From NCBI GenBank assembly GCA_949752735.1, contig OX457039.1, forward strand, positions 22,980,830 to 23,044,829: a stretch of DNA of 64,000 nucleotides, in the 5' to 3' direction. The position numbers were made by a program, and so were the translations under genes. Below the pieces are notes generated by a model that saw nothing but the letters and a program-made list of their open reading frames with translations, was not told the DNA's origin and searched no databases. Positions 36,000-48,158 of this stretch are shown here, one piece after another; the stretch's first letter is position 1; each line of letters begins with the position of its first letter. Source of the DNA: Lumbricus terrestris (lineage: Eukaryota > Annelida > Clitellata > Crassiclitellata > Lumbricidae).

Positions 36000-36480
36000 C
36001 TCATGCTATGTCCACTCAATATAATTATGTCGATGAGGCTTCAGACTTGGAGCAATCATCTGTGCCACGCACGCTTGCACTTGTGGTACAATGGCTTCGG
36101 TCAGAGGCTCGCATGAATCTCTCCGGCTCACTTGGCTTCGGCAGACAAGCTATATAGACATTCCTCAGTGAACGAAATTGTACTTCGCAGCCTCATCGAC
36201 GCTCAAGCGACAGCGTACCTCGCTGAGACTTCTGCAATGCCGGGTGGAGCTGCTGAAACAGTCGCTTCTAGGAAAAAGCATAAATACTCCGAGCTACGAG
36301 ATACAGCTTCAGTCCAATTACGCAAGAAACGTTGGGTCTTATGGAATAGGAGACCTTCATCACGGAACTCGGGCGACGGTTGTGACGTTCAATTGAAGAA
36401 CCGCAAGAAACCTTCCTATTCCAAACGATTTCTGTCACAGTCAAGCGATTCAACGCCATCGCGTGCCTGAGTACGACGGG
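36000..36480 (+). pseudogene. RLE-LINE C-terminal fragment with internal deletions
   Basis: Recognisable pieces: HSSVNEIVLRSLIDA (the region after the zinc knuckle), AMPGGAAETVASRKKHKYSE, and an end frame with TVKRFNAIA. The PD...D core is lost and frames shift repeatedly. It is followed by (TAA)n. Confidence 0.65.
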
Positions 36481-36504
36481 GCCGTAATACTCTGTGTTTA
36501 GAGA

Positions 36505-36523
36505 AAATTTAATAATAATAATC

Positions 36524-36557
<34 letters not shown>

Positions 36558-36720
36558 TGATATAATAATAGTCCCTAAGTCCCTGGGAACGATGTACCTC
36601 AGGGCAAAGAATAGTGTTTTTAATAGTAATAGACTAATAGTGTTAGTGTGTGAGTGTTGAAGTCTCCGAGGGATCATGTTTACCTCGGGGCAAAATTTAA
36701 AAATTAATAATATCCAACGC
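36505..36720 (+). other. LINE 3'-end fragments with terminal stem-loops and TAA tracts
   Basis: (TAA)n at 36508-36570; CCCTGGG...CCTCAGGGCAAA at 36581-36607; then CTCCGAGG...CCTCGGGGCAAA at about 36664-36694. The two copies keep pairing potential with different bases. A short final-codon fragment (IQRFNAIAYQGT) follows at about 36712. Confidence 0.6.
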
Positions 36721-36842
36721 TTCAACGCTATTGCCTACCAGGGCACCTTGTCTTGATTACCCGGGGCCATGGTCCGGCCGCCCTAAGAAAACTAAAATTG
36801 GTATGTTAAAACTAAATCGAAAACTAACACTTGCATTCCCGT

Positions 36843-36855
36843 TATAATAATAATC

Positions 36856-36894
<39 letters not shown>

Positions 36895-36934
36895 GGGATC
36901 CTAGGTACCTCGGGTAAAAAAAAAAAAAAAAAAA

Positions 36935-36979
<45 letters not shown>
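36843..36979. repeat. (TAA)n, poly-A, (TAA)n
   Basis: Two TAA runs separated by TAGGGATCCTAGGTACCTCGGGT and an A run of about 20. Confidence 0.9.
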
Positions 36980-37025
36980 CATGTAATGCGATCTGATGGT
37001 TTGGAGAAGGAAATGATGCTGGCTT

Positions 37026-37432
37026 GTGGTGAAGGAAGGCCCACTCAACCCGTCGGCCTCAGACTTCAGAAATGAAATTGGCAGCCGCATCTCTTCTATC
37101 AGTGGTGACAGACGTGAAGCCTTCTTCCTTTTTCAACGTCTGTCCAGGGGGGAAATACTTGGCGTGGGATGCCACCATCGTTCATACTTGTGCCGCCTCG
37201 TACATAACCCACCCGAACGGTTTGGTCGGGCCTGCATCAGTGCAGGCGGCCATCCGCAAAGAACAAAAATACGGAGGCCTGCCCACTTCGCACATCTTTC
37301 AGCCGGTGGCCATAGAGACATTAGGCCCACTCAACACGTCGGCCTCAGACTTCATAAATGAAATTGGCAGCCGCATCTCTTCTATCAGTGGTGACAGACG
37401 TGAAGCCTTCTTCCCTTTTCAACGTCTGTCGA
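37026..37432 (+). pseudogene. RLE-LINE endonuclease segment, partly duplicated in tandem
   Basis: A partial unit (PLNPSASDF to FLFQRLS, to about 37145) is followed directly by a longer unit from GGKYLAWDATIVHT through TLGPLNTSASDF to FQRLS (37146-37430). Both resemble 25087-25370, so the end of the coding region is present one and a third times. The sequence then jumps to an N-terminal LINE segment. Confidence 0.8.
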
Positions 37433-37458
37433 GCAGGCCGCAAAAGAAACTTGGCCAA

Positions 37459-38516
37459 TCAAGGCTAGCGGTGTATGCAGTCATTGTCTGGCGGTCAGAC
37501 AGCTACACCTGCGCGATGGGACTGTACACTTGCACGGTCCACGGAACAGCCCGTGCCCGGGGTCACGGCAGCCGCCGCTGGCCTCTACACAAGCTCAGGC
37601 AACGGCGGGACAAGATAGATCGGCTCTGAGAGATGACTGCCGGGAGGCTCCGGGGGCGATACCCGCAACAGACCCTTTCACTGGTTCCCATGCGAGGGTG
37701 GAAGTGTCGGTGACTGGAGGGGCTGATTACTGTGCGGGGGGCGTAACCCGGCATCCGGGACATCTAGGTGGCAGAGTGCTGAAACACATCCCGAGAGGAG
37801 CCCGCCACACATGCTCCCTAATCCTAACCGATATCATGCAGTCCATAATCAACAACCCTGGTGGAATTGTGGCGTGGCGCCAGCTGATGTGGTTTGCCTC
37901 CAACATTCTTGCACAACCACCTCGAGCAGGCCGCAAAAGAAACTTGGCCAACGTTATTAAGAAACGGATGGATAAGCAAGACTATCTGCGGATGGATGAT
38001 GATGTGATGCATGTGTTGGGTGGCGGGGGGAGGTCCACCAGTCCAAGAGACTTGCGTCTGGCGGCGGTGGGTGCTAAGCTCGAGGAAGGAAACATACGAG
38101 CAGCAACACGTATTCTCTGCAGTCAGGACTGCCCAGTCAGGGCAACCCAGGAATCCTTCGGGGCCATGCAGGAAAGACATCCTACGGACAAATGGGCGGC
38201 CAACCTGGCTGGCCTGCCGGATGCGGCGCTGACTGATCCGTACCAAGTCACAGAAAGAGAGGTCGCAGATGCTGTGCGCTCTTTTCCGTCGGGGTCGTCT
38301 GGGGGGCCTGACGGTATGCGACCCCAACACCTTCTCGATCTACTTAACAACCGCGAGTCCTCAGAGTCTTTCCTCCAGGCTCTGACGGGTTTCATCAACG
38401 TAATGCTGAGGGGCGATTGTCCGATGGAGATACGTGAGTTCCTGTTCGGTGGAACCCTCATCGCCCTCTCCAAAAAATCAGGTGGCCCCAGACCGATTGC
38501 AATCGGATACGTGTGA
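37459..38516 (+). CDS. RLE-LINE N-terminal half, copy with one nonsense codon
   Basis: The frame is open from before 37459. It starts with a zinc-finger-like motif VCSHCLAVRQLHL...VHLHG...CPGS (about 37470-37570), likely nucleic-acid binding, then a basic linker (GRKRNLANVIKKR). From about 38280 it enters the RT with SFPSGSSGGPDGMRPQ and FGGTLIALSKKSGGPRPI. It stops at a TGA (38514-38516) where the copy at 54611-57613 has TGG, then continues in the same frame into 38517-40371. So this is one ORF of about 970 codons with a single nonsense change. No clear initiator Met is visible. Confidence 0.82.
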
Positions 38517-40371
38517 CGAAGACTGGCGGCAAAATGTGCCAATAAATACGCCACGGGTAGATTGGGCGCCTTCTTCACCCCACTCCAGGTTGGCATCGCG
38601 GTTCCGGGTGGCTGTGAGGCGGCAGTTCACGCAGCCAGAAGTTATGTATCGGACATGCCCTGCGACCAAGTCTTCGTGAAGCTTGATTTTGCAAACGCAT
38701 TTAACACCCTGCGAAGAGATGTCATGCTTCGGGCTGTCCATGACACAATCCCGGAGCTTTACGCGTTCATACACCAGTCCTACTCGGCGAACTCCCTGCT
38801 TCAGTTTGGTCAATTCGTGGTGAAGTCACAGATGGGTCCGCAGCAAGGAGATCCTTTGGGTCCCTTGCTGTTCTGCCTGCCGCTGCAGCCTACCCTCCGA
38901 TCGCTGCGCTCTCAATTTAGGCTGGGCTTCCTAGATGATCTCTCGCTCGATGGAACAATTGAAGAGGTGCGACAAGACCTTGCCAAGATTAAGGAACTGG
39001 AGGTATCACTCGGTATTCACCTGAGCAGACAGAAATGTGAGTACTCATCGGAGTCTGAGCTCACGGGTGAAGAATTTGAAGGCTTCCAACGGGTGAGAAG
39101 TGACTCGCTGACCCTTCTTGGTGCCCCACTGTTCAAGGGCAGGGCATTGGATGAGGCGCTCCTCAAACACAGCGACTCGTTGGCCCGGGCGGTGAGTGAC
39201 CTCGCCTGCCTCCAGGCACAGGCGGCACTGATGATGCTGCGCTCATGTTTTGGAGCGGCGAAACTGATGTATCTTCTTCGAGCAGCACAGTGTTGGGGTC
39301 ATCCTATGCTTGAGAAAATGGATACCCAGATGAGAGATGGACTAGAAGAGATCCTTAACATCAAGCTCAGCGAAATACGATGGAAGCAAGCCACACTCCC
39401 GATCAAAGACGGAGGAACCGGGGTCAGACTTGTGTCTTCAGCTTACATAGCGTCAGCTGCGTCGACCAAGTCGCTCGTTGCAACCGTGCTCAATTCGGAG
39501 GAGTGGAGCGATGCCTTCTTGGAAGAAGTCATGGAGGCCCGCAGAACAACGTTACCGGGTGGACTTGAGTCGACCTCGGCCTGTCAGAAGGTCTGGGACA
39601 GACCCCTCATAGATATAGACAAGGCGGCAGTGTGGTCTTCCAACAGCGACCCACTCAACCAGGCGAGGCTGGGCGCAGTTACATCGCCCCATGCCGGAGA
39701 TTGGCTTCTGACTGTACCAGTGATCTCCTGCGGGCTAGGCCTGAGCAACGAGGCCGTGAGGGTAGCGATTGGCCTTCGGCTGGGCCTCGACCTCTGCTCG
39801 CCGCATCAGTGCCGCCAGTGCAAGGAGACCGTGGATCCAGGAGGTCATCATGGACTAGTCTGCAGGCGATCGACCGGGAGAGCAGCGCGTCATTTCGCAG
39901 TGAATGACATTATCTGGAGAGCTCTTACGAAAGCGAACATCTCAAGTTCGAAGGAACCACCGGGTCTGATTCGGAGTGACGGCAAGAGACCAGATGGAGT
40001 CACGCTGGTCCCGTGGGCGAGGGGCAAGTACGTCGCTTGGGACGCGACTACCATTCACACTTGCGCTGCCTCATACGTCCATTTGACGTCAACAATGCCA
40101 GGAGGGGCGGCTGAACTTGCCGCGGACCGGAAGCAGACCAAATATTCATCCCTCCCTGCTACTCACGAGCTCGTTCCTGTGGCCGTAGAATCACTGGGCC
40201 CCATCAACCGCGTAGGCCGCGAGTTCTTGGTAGAGTTGGGGCGCCGAATGACCGCCGTCTCAGGTGACCCTCTGGAAACCGTGCACTTGTTCCAGCAGCT
40301 ATCCATTTGCACGCAAAGATTTAATGCAATAGCATTTAGAGGCACGTTCGCACAACGCACCGAGGACGAGG
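38517..40371 (+). CDS. RLE-LINE reverse transcriptase and restriction-like endonuclease
   Basis: Continuation of the frame above. Counting from ATG 38562: FVKLDFANAF (catalytic D42), GPQQGDPLG (92-100), LGFLDDLSLDG (DD at 125-126), a long linker with WDRPLIDIDKA, a zinc knuckle C417-x2-C420...H429-x4-C434, then KRPDG (PD 477-478) and WDAT (D494), ending FNAIAFRGTFAQ. RT plus C-terminal knuckle and PD...D nuclease is the R2/R4/NeSL/CRE architecture. The frame runs into (TAA)n (40384-40468) before its own stop, so its 3' UTR is missing. Catalytic residues are intact. Confidence 0.9.
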
Positions 40372-40381
40372 ACCACTTTTT

Positions 40382-40383
<2 letters not shown>

Positions 40384-40468
<85 letters not shown>
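40384..40468. repeat. (TAA)n microsatellite between LINE copies
   Basis: Uninterrupted trinucleotide run; read as poly-Ile in the LINE frame. Confidence 0.98.
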
Positions 40469-40692
40469 TGACTTATTTCAACGTTTGTCTATTTGCACCC
40501 AGAGATTTAATGCCATAGCCTTCAGGGGCACATTTGCACAACACACCAGAGTAGAGGACGACTGATCTTACTAATATGCACTTAATTTAGTTTTAGTTGT
40601 GGAAAACAATTAGCACATTGTGTCTGTGTTTGTCAGGCGTTTGCACATCTGCACGTGTGTTTGCACAGTTTGAAACGGAAATAAATGATTAT
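40469..40692 (+). pseudogene. RLE-LINE last ~30 codons plus 3' UTR
   Basis: Begins directly after (TAA)n with DLFQRLSICTQRFNAIAFRG and a TGA at 40563-40565. The UTR resembles that after 42579 (TAGTTTTAGTTGTGGAAAAC; CAGTTTGAAACGGAAATAAA) and ends AATAAATGATTATTA followed by (TAA)n. An extreme 5' truncation. Confidence 0.85.
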
Positions 40693-41850
<1,158 letters not shown>

Positions 41851-41909
41851 ACACTTTTCTGATTTTAGTATGGTTTTTAATCTTGATTGGTCTTTCAATA
41901 AATGATTGT

Positions 41910-41911
<2 letters not shown>

Positions 41912-41999
<88 letters not shown>
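41912..41999. repeat. (TAA)n microsatellite
   Basis: Followed to about 42028 by decayed TAATGATAA-type sequence. Confidence 0.97.
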
Positions 42000-42001
<2 letters not shown>

Positions 42002-42029
42002 TAATAATGATAATATATAGCTGATAATA

Positions 42030-42579
42030 ATGATAATATAGCAGCTCTACCCGCAGACGATCTGCGGGTAGAGCTGCACGCCACTTCGCCATGAATGACA
42101 TCATCTGGAGAGCACTTGTAAAAGCTGACATTCCAAGCTCGAAGGAACCACCGGGCCTGATCCGCACGGATGGCAAGAGACCGGACGGAGCAACATTGGT
42201 CCCCTGGGCGAGGGGCAAGTATGTCGCATGGGATGCAACATCCATCCATACTTGTGCGGCCTCCTACCTCAACATTACGGCAGCAATGCCTGGAGGGGCA
42301 GCCGAACACGCCGCAAACCGGAAGTGCGCCAAATATTCAACCCTTCCGACCACCCACGACTTCGTCCCCGTCGCCATCGAATCGATGGGCCCCGTCAACG
42401 GGACAGGACGCGAATTCTTGACTGAGTTGGGGTGTCGCATGACCGCCGTTTCTGGAGACCCTCGTGAGACTGTGCACTTGTTCCAACGGTTATCTATATG
42501 CACTCAAAGATTCAACGCCATAGCATTCAGGGGCACGTTCACACAACCAACCGGGATCGAGGACGACCAACCATACTAA
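42030..42579 (+). CDS. RLE-LINE endonuclease, 5'-truncated copy with snap-back junction
   Basis: Coding similarity begins at about 42059 (SAGRAARHFAMNDIIWRAL) and is open to a TAA at 42577-42579. It keeps KEPPGLIRTDGKRPDG and GKYVAWDATSIHTCA (the PD...D core) and ends FNAIAFRGTFTQPTGIED; the zinc knuckle is cut off. The first 16 bases of the copy also exist upstream as their own reverse complement, giving a 37-bp hairpin at the 5' junction. Confidence 0.87.
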
Positions 42580-42727
42580 CAATGAATGCTTTCTTACTTT
42601 AGATTTAGTATGCAATTGTGGGAAAACTATTAACACACTATGCTAGTGTTTTGCTATGCGTTCACTGTTCATCAGGCACAGCTAGTTGGTGTTTCACAGT
42701 TTGAATTGGAAATAAATGATGGTTTTC
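42580..42727 (+). other. 3' UTR of the preceding LINE copy
   Basis: Homologous to 40566-40692; ends GGAAATAAATGATGGTTTTC then (TAA)n. Confidence 0.75.
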
Positions 42728-42810
<83 letters not shown>

Positions 42811-42862
42811 GCTGTTCAGTGATTGAACTGCGAGCGAGATGATAATAATAATAATAATAATA
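42728..42862. repeat. (TAA)n tracts
   Basis: Two TAA runs (42728-42809, 42839-42862) separated by GCTGTTCAGTGATTGAACTGCGAGCGAGA, then TAA/AAC-rich sequence to about 42885. Confidence 0.95.
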
Positions 42863-42884
42863 TTAATAAAAATAATAACAATCA

Positions 42885-42981
42885 TTTTACATCGCCGGTT
42901 CATACGTCACAAAAACTGAAGGGTGTTTGCAGTGTATGCAAATCGCTAAGGCAGCTTCATAACATAGACGGGAAGGTCCAT
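42885..42981 (+). pseudogene. RLE-LINE N-terminal zinc-finger fragment, left of the Polinton-like insertion
   Basis: Reads GVCSVCKSLRQLHNIDGKVH and stops at the GTCCAT target duplication. The motif resumes on the far side of the insertion at 54611 (VHLHGPRKQPCPGS). Confidence 0.85.
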
Positions 42982-43409
42982 AGTAGTAGGGTGACTGCCG
43001 GTTCTACTCCACCAATTAAAAACCCATTAAAAACCCATTAAAAAGCCATTAGTCACGCTCCAATGACGTCATCGGCCACGCCCCCTATTCATTGAAAGGT
43101 CATTAGCTACTGGCGCAGTAATTAAAAAGTCATTAAGAAAGCAATTAGCTACTGGTGCAACAATTAAGAAGAGGTGATTAAGATCTCGTTAATGATATGC
43201 CCTCGGGTAATGACTTTACGACCAGGTGATTAAGATCTCGTTAATGACGCAGGTGTTACGCCCTCGACCAGGTGCTTAAGATCTCGTTAATGATATGCCC
43301 TCGAGTAATGGTTTTATTACGCGCGATGGAGTGCGATAACAATCTCTAGGGCGCCGCAGCCCAGACGATATATTTGCAGGATGTCCAGTCACCTGGCGCC
43401 GGTATGTCT
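42982..43409. repeat. Polinton-like left TIR, outer block
   Basis: About 428 bp matching the reverse complement of 54182-54610, nearly exact in the outer 100 bp. Contains repeated AAAAACCCATT, three AAGATCTCGTTAATGA units, a TGACGTCA site near 43064 and the motif CAGTCACCTGGCGCCGG. Confidence 0.92.
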
Positions 43410-43429
43410 ACCCACATGGAAAACGTGCA

Positions 43430-44739
43430 GGTGTGCAGTGCCCTCAGGTAATGGCTTTATCACCAGATGATTAACCTTTTGCAGTCTTTAAAAAAATTTT
43501 TTTTTTTAAATCCTAACCTATAAGGTCTGAATTAAATTTAAGTCTTTATTTATTGTAATCATTCTATATTTGCATGACTATATTATGCACATATTATATA
43601 TTATATATATATATAATATACATCATATATTATATAAACATATTTTATAATATATTATATCTATATGTATATATATATATATTTATTATATATATATACA
43701 TTATATACATATACACTATATACTACATATATATAAATATATAATATGTATTATTAATGTATATTAGATATATTATACATATAATTATATTTAATATATT
43801 ATGCATATTACGTATATATATATATAAATAATATATATATATATAATATGTTATATATCAGGCACATATATTATTATATATTAATTATATATGTGTATTA
43901 TATATATATATGCATATACAAGGTGTATATTATATAATATGTTATAATGTATTATATACATATATTGTTATATAATATATATATATATATAATATATGTA
44001 TATATATAAGATATATATATATGTGATATAATATGTTATAATATATTATAAAATATTATATGTATCTTATATGTGCATATATATTATATATATAAGATAT
44101 ATTATAATATATTATAACATATTATATAACATGTCATATATGTTATGCACATATATTATTATATATTATATATATGTGTATTATATATATGTATATACAA
44201 GGTGTATATTATATAATGCTATAATATATTATATTCATATACTGTTATATAATATATATATGTATTATATATATATGCACATATAAGATATATTATATAA
44301 TATGTTATAATATATTATATACATATACTGTTATATAATATATATATATATTTATATATGTATAATATATTTATATGTATATATAAGATATATATTATAT
44401 TATATAATATGTTAGTATATATATATATGTTATATATATATACAATATATCATATATGTATTATATAGGTATTGAATATATATATATAAGATATATATTA
44501 TAATGTATTATAACACATTATATAACATATCATATATATATTATGTCATGTATATATATATATAATATATCATTATATATTATATTTTATATACGTATTA
44601 ACGATGACAAATATATATCTTGTATATAATAATTATATTTCATACATACATTATTTATATATATATATATATATATATAAATACAATACATATTATATAT
44701 ATATATATATTGTATATATTTATATATTATATTATATGT
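43430..44739. other. AT-rich insertion inside the left TIR
   Basis: Over 1 kb of TATATA/TTATAATATA-type sequence with no coding content. It separates the outer and inner TIR blocks, which are contiguous on the right side. Confidence 0.75.
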
Positions 44740-45060
44740 GCAATGACAGCTTGGAATTGCGCCACAATACTTGCAAGAGCTTTGTTGCTCCACAAGTACC
44801 CATGACCACCGCCTCTCCGTTCTGCACAGAAGGGATTGCTATTGGTCCCTTTTGCACGAACTGCAACGATGCAGCATAGAGCATTTTTCTGTGATCGGTC
44901 CAGTTGTGTGGAAAGGGCTCCCGCAAGAGATACATCTACTTGTTGCGGTTGTTACTGAAACATTCTGTATTAAGCTCAAAACTGTCCTTTTTGCAGTGCT
45001 AGAATCGGCAGTGCTTCTGAGTAGTCCCTCTTACAGAAGCGCTGTATAAATTCTTTTATG
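44740..45060 (+). pseudogene. LINE C-terminal fragment
   Basis: EHFSVIGPVVWKGLPQEIH then FCIKLKTVLF is the end of a CR1/L2- or Jockey-type RT protein (compare the FSxxGPxxWNxLP signature). It ends GAAGCGCTGTATAAATTC with (ATGA)n. Confidence 0.65.
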
Positions 45061-45332
45061 AATGAATGAGTGATTATATATCATATAATATAATGTAATA
45101 TAATTAATATTAAAATAATGATATAATAACTTGATACCTAACCTTGAATATTTTTAGCACCATGGGATAGCTAATCCAAAACAATTTTGACGTGTACGAC
45201 GCATTTATACGATATCCCCGGCCAGTAATAATTATTAATCAATACCGTGCTTGACGTATATATACAGCTTCCCAAGCAGCTGAAAGTTATGGTACGACGC
45301 ATATATATTTTTATACACAGCATCCTCAGGGG

Positions 45333-45740
45333 TTAAGATCTGCATAATGACGCAGGTGTGCTGTACCCTCGGGTAATGATTTTTTACGCGCGATGGCGTC
45401 ACCCTGGATGCGATAGCAATCTGTATGGCACCACATCCCAGACGATATAATCGCAATATGTCCAGGCTCCTGGCGCCGGCATGTCTGCACAGGTATTCTT
45501 TACACGCGATGGCGTCACCCTGGATGCGATAGCAATCTGTATGGCACCACAGTCCAGACGATATAATCGCAATATGTCCAGGCTCCTGGCGCCAGCATGT
45601 CTGCACAGGTATCGTGTGCGAAAAGTAGTTCCGGTAGTGACGTATACAAAGAGCAAATAGTTCGCCACACGGTTCCTATGTGCGTAGGCACACAACCTAA
45701 CTGAGTACTTCGTTATATTCCTACGCGATGACTACTAGCC
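45333..45740. repeat. Polinton-like left TIR, inner block with duplicated unit
   Basis: A ~122-bp unit (CGCGATGGCGTCACCCTGGA ... CCTGGCGCCGGCATGTCTGC) occurs twice (about 45390-45495 and 45508-45615), and a diverged third lies in the outer block at 43320-43410. 45600-45735 corresponds inverted to 54040-54181. Confidence 0.75.
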
Positions 45741-45922
45741 TATAAAAAATTCGACAGTCGCCAACTTCTTTCATTCGCCTTGGAATTTGCAGAGGGTTTT
45801 CTTCAACGTCAACAGAGATATAGTTACACAGTCAGCAGATTTATCGGACTTCGAATTCAATTTTCATCAACATCGATTGAATCTTCGTGTTCTACTTCAA
45901 AAGCGTTTGAACGATAGCCACA
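45735..45922 (+). promoter_or_regulatory. Likely promoter and 5' UTR of the pPolB gene
   Basis: TATAAAAAA at about 45741 lies about 180 bp upstream of an ATG at 45923 that is followed by a perfect splice donor. It directly follows the left TIR. Confidence 0.5.
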
Positions 45923-48126
45923 ATGCAGACTTGTAAGTAATTTTGATTCGTAACTGCAAATAATCAATCTCACAGTTCTAAACAATTTTTTATATATCTT
46001 ATTGATTTGTACCACGATATATTTATTCATTCATTCTGAGAATTTATATAGCGCCCCATTCAAGATATCTACTCAGAGGCGATCTAAGCACTAACTGGCC
46101 GAAACGATGTTAAGAGTCATAACGATCGAAACATAACAATTTGCAAAACAAAACACAGAAAGCTGAAAGAGAAAATGGATATAATTATATATCATTCTCG
46201 TATATCGTTAATAAAATTCTTATTGTGCCGGCTTTATTCAACCAAGTATCAATGCTATTTTGTGAAACAAGCAACACTTATTGTTTTTGGTTACCATTAA
46301 CCTTTGCAGTCTTTAAAAAATTTATCCTAGCCTATTATAAGGCCTGAATTAAATTTGTCTTTATTACTTAGCGTATTGGTAATCATTCTTTATTTGCATT
46401 ATATATATTATGGACATATTATAAATTTTCTACATATATATATATATATATAAACATCATATATATTATATAATCATGCATATCACATATAAATATGATA
46501 TATATATACAGCATATATATAACCATTCAAATGATCAGGGCCGGATTAAGGCATGTTCGACATGTTCGGCCGAACAGGGGCCCCCACACTTTAGGGGGCC
46601 CCCACACATGAAATAGGAATTTTTCATCATTGCTATAATTATAATAGTAAACTGAGTTTAAAATATATGAAAAAATTGTCAAATTATTCAAAAACTAGTG
46701 ACTTTAGCATTATGCAACTTTTGCACATGTGGGGGCCCTTATTGCAGTTTTCATTGCCAGGCAGATTGATTTAAAAATCAGTCAGAAATGCTAGTAAGAA
46801 AATATTTTTATCTTATTTAAAAATTGTGGGGGCCCTTATTGCAGTTTTCATTGCCAGGCAGATTGATCTTAAAATCAGTCAGAAAAGCTATAGTAAGAGT
46901 TATAGTTTTTTGCTTATTTAAAAATTGTGGGGCCCTTATTGCAGTTTTCATTGCCAGGCAGATTGATCTTAAAATCAGTCAGAAATGCTAGTAAGAGTTA
47001 TACCTTTTTAGCTTATTTAAAAATTGTGGGTGCCCTTATTGCAGTTTTCATTGCCAGGCAGATTGATCTCAAAATCAGTCAGAAATACTAGTAGGAGTTA
47101 TACGTTTTTTGCTTGTTTAAACACTTATAGGCCTAATATAAATCACCTGATCGGAACTCCAGTGCTATGCTACGCATTATGAGATGGCGTGATAATAACA
47201 TTGAGTAGATCTGCAGCTCTACATGCAGTATTCACACTCTATTTTTACGAATTCAATCAATTTAATAAATTTATATAGAGACCCTTGAGATTTTTACTCG
47301 GAGGCACTCCCAACGCAGGCGTTGTCAAAAAGAAAAGTTGAGAAGACGAAAGAAAGAGTCGGCAGAGTCACGGGAAGCGAGAGAGCCACGGGAAGGCTAT
47401 TCCAGATAACTGTGCCCACTACCGAGAATGCTCGTCGTTGCATGGTCACAATACTCGAAAAAAGAGCAGGGAATTCTCCACGAGCAGATGAGCGCAGTGA
47501 ACGGCTGTCCAGAGAGACATACACCGGGGTGAAAGCTCACATAAGCAGGATGGAGCTTGAGCTAGGGTCTACTACTGGCATAACCGCGAAAATATAGGCC
47601 CTATTTCAGTTTGTAAACAGTGTGGGGCCATGCACAGCAGGGCAAATTAGACCAAATGCCCTGGTAAAACCATTTGCCCTGCCGCAGGTCTACCAGAAAT
47701 TTTCATAGTCAAGAATTTTGGGGGGGCATTAAATCGCTTCTACACTGTTTGCTTGTAGGAGTGCTGTGGTGCGCTGGTCAGGAGAATGACTGACCATGAA
47801 TCACTTTAACCTAAAATTCTTAAACCGTAAAAGATATATAGGTCACTATTGGAAGACCTGCTGATAATCAGTGTTAAAAATAATATAAGTATAATGAATT
47901 AATAATAGACGTTTTTTGCTATATTCGTTGAATATAGCCTAACACGTTTTGTGAGTCATTTTTTCGTGCTTCTGTAAGGTTTGGGCCCCCACAGTTTTAC
48001 CGAACAGGGCCCCCACATTTGTTAATCCGGCCCTGCAAATGATATAAATATATATCACACATGCATATATCAAATATTTATAAAAAATTATATATATATG
48101 GTATATATCATAATATAACATAATTC

Positions 48127-48158
<32 letters not shown>

